Assembly: GCA_035578905.1 (NCBI GenBank)
Contig: JAQJVL010000030.1
Location: 2,509,801 to 2,573,800 of the forward strand
Origin: Stictocephala bisonia
Lineage: Eukaryota > Arthropoda > Insecta > Hemiptera > Membracidae
DNA: 64,000 nucleotides
Direction of reading: 5' to 3'
In this document: piece by piece, positions 46,335 to 57,375 of the stretch
Numbering within the stretch: the first letter of the stretch is position 1
Layout: every line of letters starts with the position of its first letter
The notes under the pieces: model-generated
The model's database searches: none
What the model was told of the DNA's origin: nothing
Seen by the model: the letters and a program-made list of their open reading frames with translations, nothing else
Translations under genes and position numbers: made by a program

Positions 46335-47260
46335 TAGTCCATCACCATCTCCGTTAAAATTGTACTTGATAGTCCATCACCATATCCGTTAAAATTGTAC
46401 TTGATAGTCCATCACCATATCCGTTAAAATTGTACTTGATAGTCCATCACCATATCCGTTAAAATTGTACTTGATAGTCCATCACCATCTCCGTACAAAT
46501 TGTACTTGATAGTCCATCACCATCTCCGTTAAAATTGTACTTGATAGTCCATCACCATCTCCGTACAAATTGTACTTTATAGTCTTCCACTATCTCCTTA
46601 CGAATTGTACTTGATAGTCCATCACCATCTCCGTACAAATTGTACTTGATAGTCCATCACCATCTCCGTCAAAATTGTACTTGATAGTCCATCACCATCT
46701 CCGTACAAATCGTACTTTATAGTCTTCCACTATCTCCTTACGAATTGTACTTGATAGTCCGTCACCATCTCCGTCAAAATTGTACTTGATAGTCCATCAC
46801 CATCTCCGTACAAATTGTACTTGATAGTCCATCACCATCTCCGTACAAATTGTACTTGATAGTCCATCACCATCTCCGTACAAATTGTACTTGATAGTCC
46901 ATCACCATCTACGTCAAAATTGTACTTGATAGTCCATCACCATCTCCGTACAAATTGTACTTTATAGTCTTCCACTATCTCCTTACGAATTGTACTTGAT
47001 AGTCCATCACCATCTCCGTACAAATTGTACTTGATAGTCCATCACCATCTCCGTACAAATTGTACTTGATAGTCCATCACCATCTCCGTACAAATTGTAC
47101 TTGATAGTCCATCACCATCTCCGTACAAATTGTACTTGATAGTCCATCACCATCTCCGTACAAATTGTACTTTATAGTCTTCCACTATCTCTGTAAAAAT
47201 TGTACTTGAGTCCACTACAATCTCTTTACAAATTGTACTGTTGATAGTCTTCCACTATCT
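46335..47260 (+). repeat. 35-bp tandem repeat, about 26 units, with in-register variant
   Basis: The main unit is AGTCCATCACCATCTCCGTA followed by CAAATTGTACTTGAT. A diverged unit (starting AGTCTTCCACTATCTCC) recurs with TTTATAGTC starts at 46576, 46716, 46961 and 47171, spacings of 140, 245 and 210 bp, all exact multiples of 35. The first units carry CATATCCGTTAAAA. This is a satellite with block duplication. Confidence 0.95.
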
Positions 47261-47661
47261 AAGTACTTATTCCTCTCAATATAACACATACAGTACTATA
47301 AAAGGCGTTCAATATCCCCTTACCATTTCCGCACAGATATCGACTTGATTGGCCACTTATTTCCGTTACTATAACCGTGCAAACTGCTTTTTATCATGCC
47401 TGTTTATACGTACAATTCGTTTTTGAACATTCTAACGAAACCCGTACTAATTACTAGTCCAATTATTCTCACAAATTATTCCTGGTAGTTCATTCACCCT
47501 CCATGTATAAACCGCCCCATATGTCTATATTAATTTTAACAGTTGATGTGTATTTCCCACCCAGTTCACTAATTAGGCCAGTCTTCAGTGTTTACCCATC
47601 TTCCTTTTACAAATTAATTGCCAAATATTATTATGTTTCTGTATTCAACCGTAATCAAAGT

Positions 47662-47715
47662 CATTCAAACCTGAAGATGATGGAGTTGTGAATTCCGAAA
47701 CGTCGCTCTGAACAG
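47662..47715 (+). other. PLE-type terminal motif
   Basis: CCTGAAGATGATGGAG, loop, ATTCC, GAAACGTCGCTCTG. It has the intact CTGAAGA box, GAA and the ACGT palindrome followed by C. Stem I pairing is poor in this copy, so a working hammerhead is unlikely. Same strand as the copy 332 bp downstream. Confidence 0.45.
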
Positions 47716-47989
47716 AGTTTAATCGATAGAATGTTATTTATGATTTTAAATGACGATTTCAAAATTTATATTTAGTCATCATTTTTAACGCGATCTTTTG
47801 TACTCAATATTTCATAAATGTTTCTTTATTTAGGAATGTCCCAACATTTAACAGTAAAAGCTTTCTAGTTATTGATTATTATAATTATTATAATATAGTA
47901 ATATGTTTTCTTAACTGGGCACAATAAAATAACGTTTGTTTATTTTCAAAATATATATATATATGATTATACTCTGTGGATCGAGTAGC

Positions 47990-48045
47990 AGAGTGTGTCA
48001 CCCTGAAGATGAGTGCTGCAATGTGCTCGAAACGTCGGCAATTTG
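47990..48045 (+). ncRNA. Hammerhead-like motif with strong stem II
   Basis: CACC, CTGAAGA, T, stem GAGTGC...GTGCTC (6 pairs including two G-U), GAA, ACGT, C, GGC. Stem I has only two pairs (CC/GG). This is a common arthropod repeat ending. With 47662-47715 it may mark the two ends of a small PLE remnant (47670-48040), since PLE terminal repeats occur in pairs. The overlapping frames at 47888-48079 (-) and 47976-48164 (+) are shadows. Confidence 0.45.
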
Positions 48046-51000
48046 TACATAGTGTACATAATAACCAGATACGGTCCAACCCGGATTACGATTGTGTAAA
48101 TAGCTTGAATATCGACCGTGGAAGTCTCCATACGAAAATTCACTATTTATTTGCCTCTGTTTAAAGCCTAATTTACAAATTAACCCTATTATAGTATAAA
48201 GTCACATGTTTGTTATTGATAGAACGTAGATTTTAGAGGTCAACAATGGTGACCTTGATTGTGTCGTACGTCATGCTGATTGGATGTGGGGTATTGACTC
48301 AAGCGCGACTTTGGACATTCGTCACTCAGTTAGCCGATTGCAATCAGCCCGGGGTGTGTGACATTTGACTCACCCCTCCGTCCTAGCTTCTTCTCTCCCC
48401 CACACCGGGACATAATTATATGAATGTATACGGAATGAATCTTTTTATTTACTTCCTAATAAATGTTCACTACATTTATGTGTGTAACCTACTTAGATAC
48501 TTTCTTGGGGGAGAGCTGGAGTGGTCGGCCATCTTGGATCTTTCTCCACAAGACCAATATCAAACGGTTAAGCAATTATTGTACGTATTCTTATCTATAA
48601 AATTATGTTTCATAAGTCATTTTGTAGAAATTTAAATGAAGAATAATAGTTGATAAGTGGATTTTTTGTGATACACGGTCTTAAAATTGTTCAAATTACT
48701 AAATTTAGTTGAAATTGACAAAAACTAATCAAGTCAATATTAGTTATTTATTGAGGAAGTTGTCTAAATGTAACTAGTTGAAATTTTTTAGTGGACAACA
48801 CTATTTTTTGAAGATATTTGAAGAACTCAAAACGAAGCCATGGTTTAGCTTGATTTGAGAAAATCGCACTTTTGGAGAATAGACTCATGCTGGCCAGAAT
48901 TCACCATAATTTCTCCTCTCCAGCCCAGGACGACTTAAACTTTCCTCAAATTTAATATTTTAACATCTTTAAACAGACTATAGAATACTATTTTGATGTT
49001 ACAAGATAAACTTCATTCCATTCCAATTTAGATTAAGTGATTAAAACACATTTTCGAACGATAAGATGATAAATAATTTATTATAATAAGCTGCTTTGGT
49101 CCCAGCTTTAACCAAATTTTTCGACTCGACTAAAAACAAAGTGCCAAGTTGCCCTCATCATGTTAGGGTAATGAACAATCTCCTATGAAATGTTCGGGGG
49201 CTAATCTCGAGGTTGAATTGTAGGATGAGTGGGTGGGATATTTTAACCTTCTAACTTTAAAACGTGGTGGTAAAGTCTTAGGGGGTTGTTAGTTATTATG
49301 TACATGGAGGGTCGTATATCATCGTGTCGTTTCATCATATGTTGTAATGTATATTAGTACCAATAAACCGTTAGATAATTTAATTATAAACATATTTAAT
49401 AGTTTTCCAGTGTGCGAAATTTGAGTAATTTGCTCAAAGCTCATTACTAATTTAACAATTTTTCGCAGCCCTTTTATATAGTAGTTGTTCCAAAGAAGAT
49501 ATTTCATGTGGTCATAACATTTTAATAATGTTCACACATTCAAATATTTTTTAGTTATTTGTCTACTTGATGATTTTATTTCATTTTTGTTTTCTTTTGA
49601 TTAACAATTGTATCTGCCGTATACAAAGGACGGCTAAACGGGTTTATTATAATTCAGTTTCGTTCGTGAAAGACTATTTCGAAATAAATAAGTGATGTAC
49701 AAAATATATACTGAGAGTGAATTGAAGTTAAATTTATTTTTTAAATTGGCTGTTGCAATTTATTGATTTCCCAATATTATTTAACTGTGTTTGTCGTAAC
49801 TAAACCATATGTTATCATGTCACTTCCGGTCTTACTGATAACCTATGAGCAGAAATCTTTGGTTTGAGCGTCAGTTATCATTGGGATGAAGATCTGAACC
49901 TGTACAATGGAAACTTTACTCGTGTTTGTTTAGTATAAGAAGTGCATTGTGAACGTGTGAGTGAGTGAGTGAATGAGTTATAGTCAATAACTTATCTTCA
50001 AGGTGAGCTCATTTTTAACAACATATGTTTTAACTATTTTTATTGTTATGGTACATTGTGAGCCTCAATTCCTACGGCGTACATAACAAATCTCAACAAA
50101 TTTAATTTTTCCTTTAATCCCCTTTTTTCGTTGAGTAGTACTTTACCTTGCCAGGGTTGTTTTAGCACTTGAATACAAAGTTACCAAATTTCGTTCACAT
50201 TGGCCTCATATTTTTTAAAGTTATTATCGCCGAAAAATCCGTTCCAGAGTTTGCAGAATTCAATATCCAGATAGCGCTGGCTGTTTTTTGGGCCAGACAC
50301 CACACAAAAAATATATTGCTCGTTCCGTTCAAAATTATTGAAAACTAATTTTTTTACAAACAGTTGATTAAATATAGTAAAACTACAAAAAATACTGCCT
50401 TTTTAATAAAATTACTTAATAGTGGTGTAAACAAAACATGTCACTTTCAACTATAGTAAAGTTTTATTTATTTGTAAGAATACAAGCCGCTTCTTACAAA
50501 TAAGATTCATATGTGAAATAATGAATCCATTACAAATATAAACAAATTTTTAAAATTACCGTATATACGTACATTTATCAATTTAATCTATCATACCTGT
50601 TTGTGTTCTAAGTATTAAAACGAGACCAAGTAATTGATCAAAACAACACAAGAATCCAAGAAAAGATTGCTTTGGAAAATTAATTGTAAGTTTTCCTTGA
50701 ACATTTTAAATCCAAAAATTTACAAAAATTACATAATATTCACATACCAACCAAGCCTTAAATTCTGAATTTGTCCCAATGACGAGATATTGTAAAACTA
50801 TTTCCCAAATGTGATAACAATATTAAAACTTACAATCAAAGAGCAATATTTATATTTCACAACGTAAAATCATGCGAGGAAAACAATTATGTAATTTGAT
50901 CTTTGAAATGTTTATTATTATAAACAATATTATCAATAAACAACCTTCAAACTCTAGAGCACGTTTTCTTGCATCAGGCTGTTCTACAAATCCTTTTTAT

Positions 51001-52736
51001 CATGAGCCTGGCTACTCTACATTCTTTCTGTTCCACACTCTCCTTCAAAGTTTTTTTGTTCATTTTGATTTTTGGGTATTTTTATAAATCTTTTAGTGTA
51101 TTTCAAGAATTCACTCCGTTGATGATCGTATCGTAACACGAAGTGTTATTTGGTAGGCGAAGAACTGTCCTAGTGGACCATAAGTGTTTTGTTACTATTT
51201 AAACAGTTAAATGTGTGAAGTTTTAACTGTAATTGTTGGTGATTTTTAATTTAAAAACTTAACATCAACACAGACTAAACCTTTAATAATTATGAAGTGT
51301 TCACTATTACTCATTATAATTTTAAACATGAACCATCTAGTTAAAATAGACATACATTTTTTGGACCACTGGGGGTAAGATTGCGTCTACTTAAGGGCTG
51401 TTGTTGACTTTCCAGCTTTTGCTGGAAACGACCTTATTATTTTATCATTTAAAGAGTTTTAAATTTTGAAGTTTTCGATAGTCTAACATGAGATTGACTT
51501 GATAATCTTAAATTAAGTGTATTTCTGTAGTTTCAGCTTTTAGTGGCAAGTAAAAAATTATTTTTGGTCAAAAAAAGTGTTCTTAAAATTAAATGTTCCC
51601 TTATTATAAAGATATTTTATTTATAAATCTTCAATCAAACGTGACATCCTCCTGTATGTCTTAAAATTAAGTATTATTAACTGTAAAATTGGAGCTCAAA
51701 TGTTACTTAATAATATTATGAAATATTTTGTTGAATATGAATTTTAAAAGTGTATATGAATTAGGACAAAAATAATGTCGACAACGTAAAAATGAGCATC
51801 GTCAATTTTAGAGAATTACACCTAATTTCACACATATAAACGAACATTATCGAAGATTGCCCATTTTTTTCATAATTTCTCGTAACAAAATTTATAAAAT
51901 AATAAAGTTTCCAATGTTTTGCAGAACGAAAAATTAGGGCGTATACAGTAAGATAAATGCTATAGATTATTACCAATTACCATATTACCATACCAATTAC
52001 CATATTCAACAACTATATTTAATCGATAATTGGTAAACTAAACTTCTGGCATTGCGTTAGTTGGAAATCAAGATATTAGTTTGAAAATGTAAGGTAAAAT
52101 AATGGAGAATAATTATTCAACTATTCTTCCATTTATTTTGTTTGTAAAAGTTTGAAAGTCGCGTAATGGCGTTCAATCTAATTATGAAACTTTGACCATT
52201 ATTTCCACACAAAGACCAGTTGGTGAAGTGCCGTCATTATCTTTTCATTTTCCTTTTTTGCGGGCTAAAGTCAAATTGGGTCACTCGCAGCCTGATCTCA
52301 TCATCGTAATTGTCATTACATTCTCTTCCATTTCCAACTCATCTCGTTTCCTACAACTTTTCAACATCTAAAAGCTTCTTCAATGTATATAATGTGAATT
52401 ATTTCTTGACTGTGAAGAAAAATAAATTAAAACTTCTTAGATTTAACGTAAATACAACACTGTAATGAGGCATTCAATTTTCCTTAATTACGATTTTCAA
52501 AACACAATAGCGATATTATGAAATGTCGAAGAAATAGTCTGGTGAATAGTGAATAGTGTAATAAATAAAATCGTTATTTAATGAATTTTGTAACTAAATT
52601 ACAAAAGTACTGCTAAACAGTATTATGAAGTATAGCAACTTAATTACTATGCAATTTTTTAAATTAAAATTTCACTTTTACCTTTCTGGAAAATTCTAGC
52701 CAATCTATTATTAAAAGAGATTGTCCTACAGCAGGC
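48046..52736. other. No gene confirmed; one short CpG-rich patch
   Basis: Mostly AT-rich. A CpG-richer patch at 48230-48400 contains a 40-codon ATG frame (48246-48368) with a hydrophobic start (MVTLIVSYVMLIGCG...) that looks like a signal peptide but ends soon after. GTGAGTGAG microsatellite at 49956-49978. 50140-50290 resembles the generic tail of arthropod LINEs but is too diverged to call. No other repeat was noted. Confidence 0.45.
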
Positions 52737-53093
52737 ATTGTGGCGTAGTATTTTAACAGGTACTTGCTAAACTATAGGTCCTGTTCTCCGTCCTTTTAAT
52801 ACGATCTTGACGCCCACTCAATGGTTACCGTCAGACTAGACACTGCTATTAGTAGAAAGTCCTGGAGTGTGCGTATTTAGCGATGGACAAAGTTCAGATG
52901 TCTTGGAAGAGAACTGAGTATCAAGCTTGTCAGGTAACCTTAAAACAGACCAGTACTACGAAGTTGGATCCCAAGTAAAACTGCAGGACCCTTAGTTACA
53001 CTAATTGTATGTCTAATAATAGTTGGTTCCTTCTAAGGATCAGATGACCTGACTTAGTAACAAAGACTACACTCGTCACTCATCTTGACCCTT
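52737..53093 (+). mobile_element. SINE family 2 copy, plus strand
   Basis: Begins GTGGCGTAGTATTTTAACAG, then CTATAGGTCCTGTTCTCCGTC, CAATGGTTACCGTCAGACTA, TCCTGGAGTGTGCG, and the end block CTTAGTAACAAAGACTACAC. Co-linear with the reverse complement of 20845-21256. Confidence 0.65.
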
Positions 53094-53937
53094 TTTTCTG
53101 TTTTATGGCTATTCAATACTTGCTATGGGTAAGTGTTCAGTATATATGTCACAAGGGTGGTTTAGAGTGTCGTGTGATGCAGTTTGTAGCTTGTTTCAGT
53201 CCGCCGATGGGGTAGTGATAAACCGGAGGGGGTGATATGTAACTACTAGTAGAGGATGCAGGACCTAAAAATCTTACTGTTCCAATCTCATAATTGTTCT
53301 CTCACTCTGAAGCAAATTACAAACATTTCATACGTATATATTTGCCACTGCAGACGTCAATTTCCATTGATATTAATTTTATGTGAACACTAAAGCTTAA
53401 TTCTCGACAGAGCCTTTAATTTACTTTATCTAAAGTTAATCTAAAGTTATTGGCCTTGTTTTTCTGGTTATCAATATTTCTACTAAAAAATATGATATCA
53501 TTTTGTTGTTTTGTATTATTGTATGCATTTTGGATGTTGATATTGTGTGGTATACTTTCTCTCTACGCCTTTACGATTTTTATGCAATAGGAATTATGAA
53601 TAGGGCTTTTGTATATATGTAAGATGAAAATGTTCTCCCAATTTGTGCGAGCTGGTTGATAACATCAAAAAGAGTATTACGATTTGTAAAACGTATATAA
53701 ATAATTAAAAAAAAAGAAAATACTTGATTAATACAGTGGAAAAATTCGAAGGGCAAGGGTTGGTTTTTTAACGATGGTTGAGATACCAAATACTGCAAAG
53801 TTTTCTCAAGCGTGATAAATACATGTATCAGGTGAGTATATTTTTCTTGATACTTCATAGAAGTTTATCATGATTTTACCCTGTAAGAATCCTGATGCAT
53901 GCCTTTTCTTTCTAAGAAGGTTGTTTTGAACGTGGTC

Positions 53938-54157
53938 TTTTTTTATTTATTTATTTAGGCGATCAACCTTAACTCTTTTCTTCTTTCTTTCTCTCTCTCC
54001 AGCGTTGTTTCATTATCCGGCTAAACTCTTGCTTTCTTTCATCAGACCGTTTGGGCCTGTATTGCTTCGGTTTCTCAGATTCTAATTCAACTTTCCATGT
54101 TTTTTTATTATTATTATTTTTATAAATTACAGTGACATGAATTAATTTATTGTACAA
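53938..54157 (-). other. Charged 3'-terminal frame with A-rich tail, possible retroposed exon
   Basis: Minus strand, about 54100 to 53969: a frame reading TWKVELESEKPKQYRPKRSD, then ERKQEFSRIMKQRWRERKKE and a stop. It is followed 15-20 bases later by AAATAAATAAATAAAAAAA (53938-53956). Base use differs from the AT-rich flanks, with many CGG/CCG/CAG codons. It looks like the last codons of a real protein plus a poly(A) signal or tail. No AG acceptor is evident upstream, so a processed pseudogene or retroelement fragment is as likely as an exon. I cannot name the family. Confidence 0.3.
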
Positions 54158-54722
54158 AAACTTTTTTACTTTATAACTTTTTTACTAAGACTAATAATCG
54201 ATTACTTTGAAGACTAATGGGCTCATAAATATCGCCTGAACAAATTCTCTAATTAACAGAACTAGCAAGACGTTTGACTGGAGAAAAACTTTTGACAGGT
54301 GAAACGGATCTTGCTAAAGGGACTGAGATAAGTCCGGGGGGGGGGGGAGTATAAATCTCCGCTCATTAATAACTTGTTGGTCACAGAGGGAGGCTAGAGT
54401 TGGATGATCAATCGACTTAATTTTCCCAGACAGCCACTCAGCCTGGCTGACTTACAGCTCTGAGAAGATTTGTTTTACATCACGGAATTATGTCAAAGAA
54501 TCAAACACACCGTAATTAAATCTCTTTAAATTGTTCTGAAAATTATAATATTTTATACTCATAATTAACTAACTTGCTGCGTATCGTTGCGTTGTGGCAC
54601 GTAATAATAAGGTACATAAAAGATCTGACACGTTAGTTTTAAAATTTTAAATGAAACCTTGCGTCAAAAATTGTCTGAAAAAGATGCAACCAAAACCCCT
54701 TGTCTAACTTCTTGTATGCCTT

Positions 54723-54990
54723 AGATTCTCAGATATGAGACGCTGACACAACTTTGTGAGTATTTAAAGGCGAATATGAATGATTACATGAGTGTAGTGT
54801 GTAGTGTGGGTGGGGATGAACTGTGTAGTCTGGATACTAACTGAGTTCGACCACTTTTAGCCAGAGCAACTAAAGGACCTAGAGCTTTACGTGGAATTCG
54901 AACCACGTAGTGTTTGTCTGAGTTTCAGCTAATTGACAAGCCTGATATTCAGTTCTCTACCCTTCACAACATTCGGGTACTGATTACCAC
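54723..54990 (-). mobile_element. SINE family 2 fragment
   Basis: Plus-strand text has CGCTGACACAACTTTGTGAG, CTGTGTAGTCTGGATACTAA, GTGGAATTCGAACCACGTAG and CAGCTAATTGAC, co-linear with 20845-21090. The tRNA-like head is missing. Confidence 0.65.
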
Positions 54991-55119
54991 CCTTAAAGCA
55001 AATCTATTCTTTTATGAAAAAGATACATTCCGCCAAAGACAACGTATGGTCTGGTTTTTAAAAACTTGTCCCAACCGTCAAAAATAACCCAGGCAGGTAG
55101 TTTTTTCAATAATTACATG

Positions 55120-56293
55120 GATATAAATTAGGAAGCTGATTGAAAAGTGGTTTGTGGAGTCGAAAGTACTTTGGTGGATCTTTTAAAATAAGTTGTATTA
55201 TGTACCACAAGTCCAACCAACGTACGTTTTATAACCAAAACACCGTAGTTTATTGATATAAATTAGGAAGCTGATTGAAAAGTGATTTGTGGAGTCGAGC
55301 AACCAAGTACTTTGGTGGATATTTTAAAATACGTTGTATTATGTACCACAAGTCCAACCTTTAGACCAAGTACTTTGGTGGATCTTTTAAAATACGTTGT
55401 ATTATGTACCACAAGTCCAACCAACGTACGTTTTATAGCCAAAACACCGTAGTTTATTGATATAAATTAGGAAGCTGATTGACAAGTGATTTGTGGAGTC
55501 GAAAGTACTTTGGTGGATCATTTAAAATACGTTGTATTATGTACCACAAGTCCAACCAAAGTACGTTTTATAGCCAAAACACCGTAGTTTATTGATATAA
55601 ATTAGGAAGCTGACTGAAAAGTGATTTGTGGAGTCGAGCAACCAAGTACTTTGGTGGATCTTTTAAAATACGTTGTATTATGTACCACAAGTCCAACCAA
55701 CGTACGTTTTATAGCCAAAACACCGTAGTTTATTGATATAAATTAGGAAGCTGATTGACAAGTGATTTGTGGAGTCGAAAGTACTTTGGTGGATCTTTTA
55801 AAATACGTTGTATTATGTACCACAAGTCCAACCAACGTACGTTTTATAGCCAAAACACCGTAGTTTATTGATATAAATTAGGAAGCTGATTGACAAGTGA
55901 TTTGTGGAGTCGAAAGTACTTTGGTGGATCTTTTAAAATACGTTGTATTATGTACCACAAGTCCAACCAACGTACGTTTTATAGCCAAAACACCGTAGTT
56001 TATTGATATAAATTAGGAAGCTGACTGAAAAGTGATTTGTGGAGTCGAGCAACCAAGTACTTTGGTGGATCTTTTAAAATACGTTGTATTATGTACCACA
56101 AGTCCAACCAACGTACGTTTTATAGCCAAAACACCGTAGTTTATTGATATAAATTAGGAAGCTGACTGAAAAGTAATTTGTGGAGTCGAGCAACCAAGTA
56201 CTTTGGTGGATATTTTAAAATACGTGTATTATGTACCACAAGTCCAACCAACGTACGTTTTATAGCCAAAACACCGTAGTTTATTGATATAAC
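55120..56293 (+). repeat. 135/141-bp tandem repeat, about 8 units
   Basis: The unit has ATATAAATTAGGAAGCTGA, GTACTTTGGTGGATCTTTTA and CCAACGTACGTTTTATAGCC, ending CACCGTAGTTTATTG. Units come in two lengths that differ by a 6-bp GCAACC block. The second unit also holds an internal partial duplication of about 70 bp (55310-55390). Identity between units is high. It is not coding. Confidence 0.95.
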
Positions 56294-57114
56294 TTCTGAT
56301 GAGAATTGCTTGCTTTATGTTCAGCGAACATAAAGAAAACCTGCTAAAACATATTCAATAGAAGAATTACTGAGTTATTTAATTTGACTGCTTTATTAAG
56401 GGCAACCGTAACTTTGAGTCGTGTGGTTGGAACGTTGCTGGCCCGTTTTCGATTACCGCTGTGACCTTGAGTTTTACTCCTTTGCCACTTCCGTGGTTCG
56501 AAGTTCATGTTAAACCATTGGCCTAACGAGACTACAAAATATTAATGGGCTGTGTGAACAGAAGAGGGGAACTGAGGTTTTTAATTAAACATTTCTCACC
56601 ACAAACACCCAAACGAAATTTGTTTTAACCACTTTGCCAGTAAATCTTCAATAATTGGTTTGTATTAAGAATTCAAAATATATGATAAATCCATTTAAAC
56701 TTAACAAATTACTTGTAAGTTATAGTAATAACTTAATTTAACTCATAGCAATGAAGTAAATTGGTTTAAGTGATTACTATTCCCTTGGTATCAAATTATT
56801 CCTAGATAAATGCATTAGTTAGTTAAATTATTCTGTTACTTGGTGACGTCACAGTAAATTGATTAATGAGGTACTTCATAAGTAATGACGTAATGAGCAC
56901 CTACAATTGTTCTCCCCTCAAGCACCGACCATTCTGTATATAATTGTTGCAGGCTCTGTGGTTTAGGGCTGACCGCAACTCCATCCCGGATTGCAATCCA
57001 TCCCTGTCGTGTGTTGCATATGGACTAATATGACAGAACTATTCCATGGAATGTTAGTGACGAAGAAAGTGAATTTCGACAAAACCAAAAATTAAAATTT
57101 TAGAACAAGAATTA
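56294..57114. other. No gene recognised
   Basis: A GC-richer patch at 56410-56580 contains GTGGTTCGAAGTTC, a weak B-box resemblance. No second copy is seen. Confidence 0.45.
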
Positions 57115-57375
57115 AGTCTAAACCAGAGAGGTCTGGGGTGTATCCGTTTACAATGGTTTCCAGGATTCGAGTGTTGTGTAAGGGAGGGAACTGAGTTTAG
57201 GTTTATCAGTCCACCGAAAACAGACTAAATTTAATGGGTTCGGATTCCATGCTAAAGCTGGCTGTCAATAAAAAGCCCCGTCCACAGTAAAAATGGATAA
57301 ATAACGTTTGTTTATATACTCCCTATGGAACAGTCGACTTTAGATAGTAACAATGACTACACTCGTTCATCTACA
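57115..57375 (+). mobile_element. SINE family 2 copy, diverged
   Basis: GTCTGGGGTGT, GTGTTGTGTAAGG, GAACTGAG, GAAAACAGACTAA, GGGTTCGGATTCCATG and a final GATAGTAACAATGACTACAC follow the order of the reverse complement of 20850-21120. The head is not recognisable. The 70-codon frame at 57325-57537 starts in its end and is not a gene. Confidence 0.6.
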
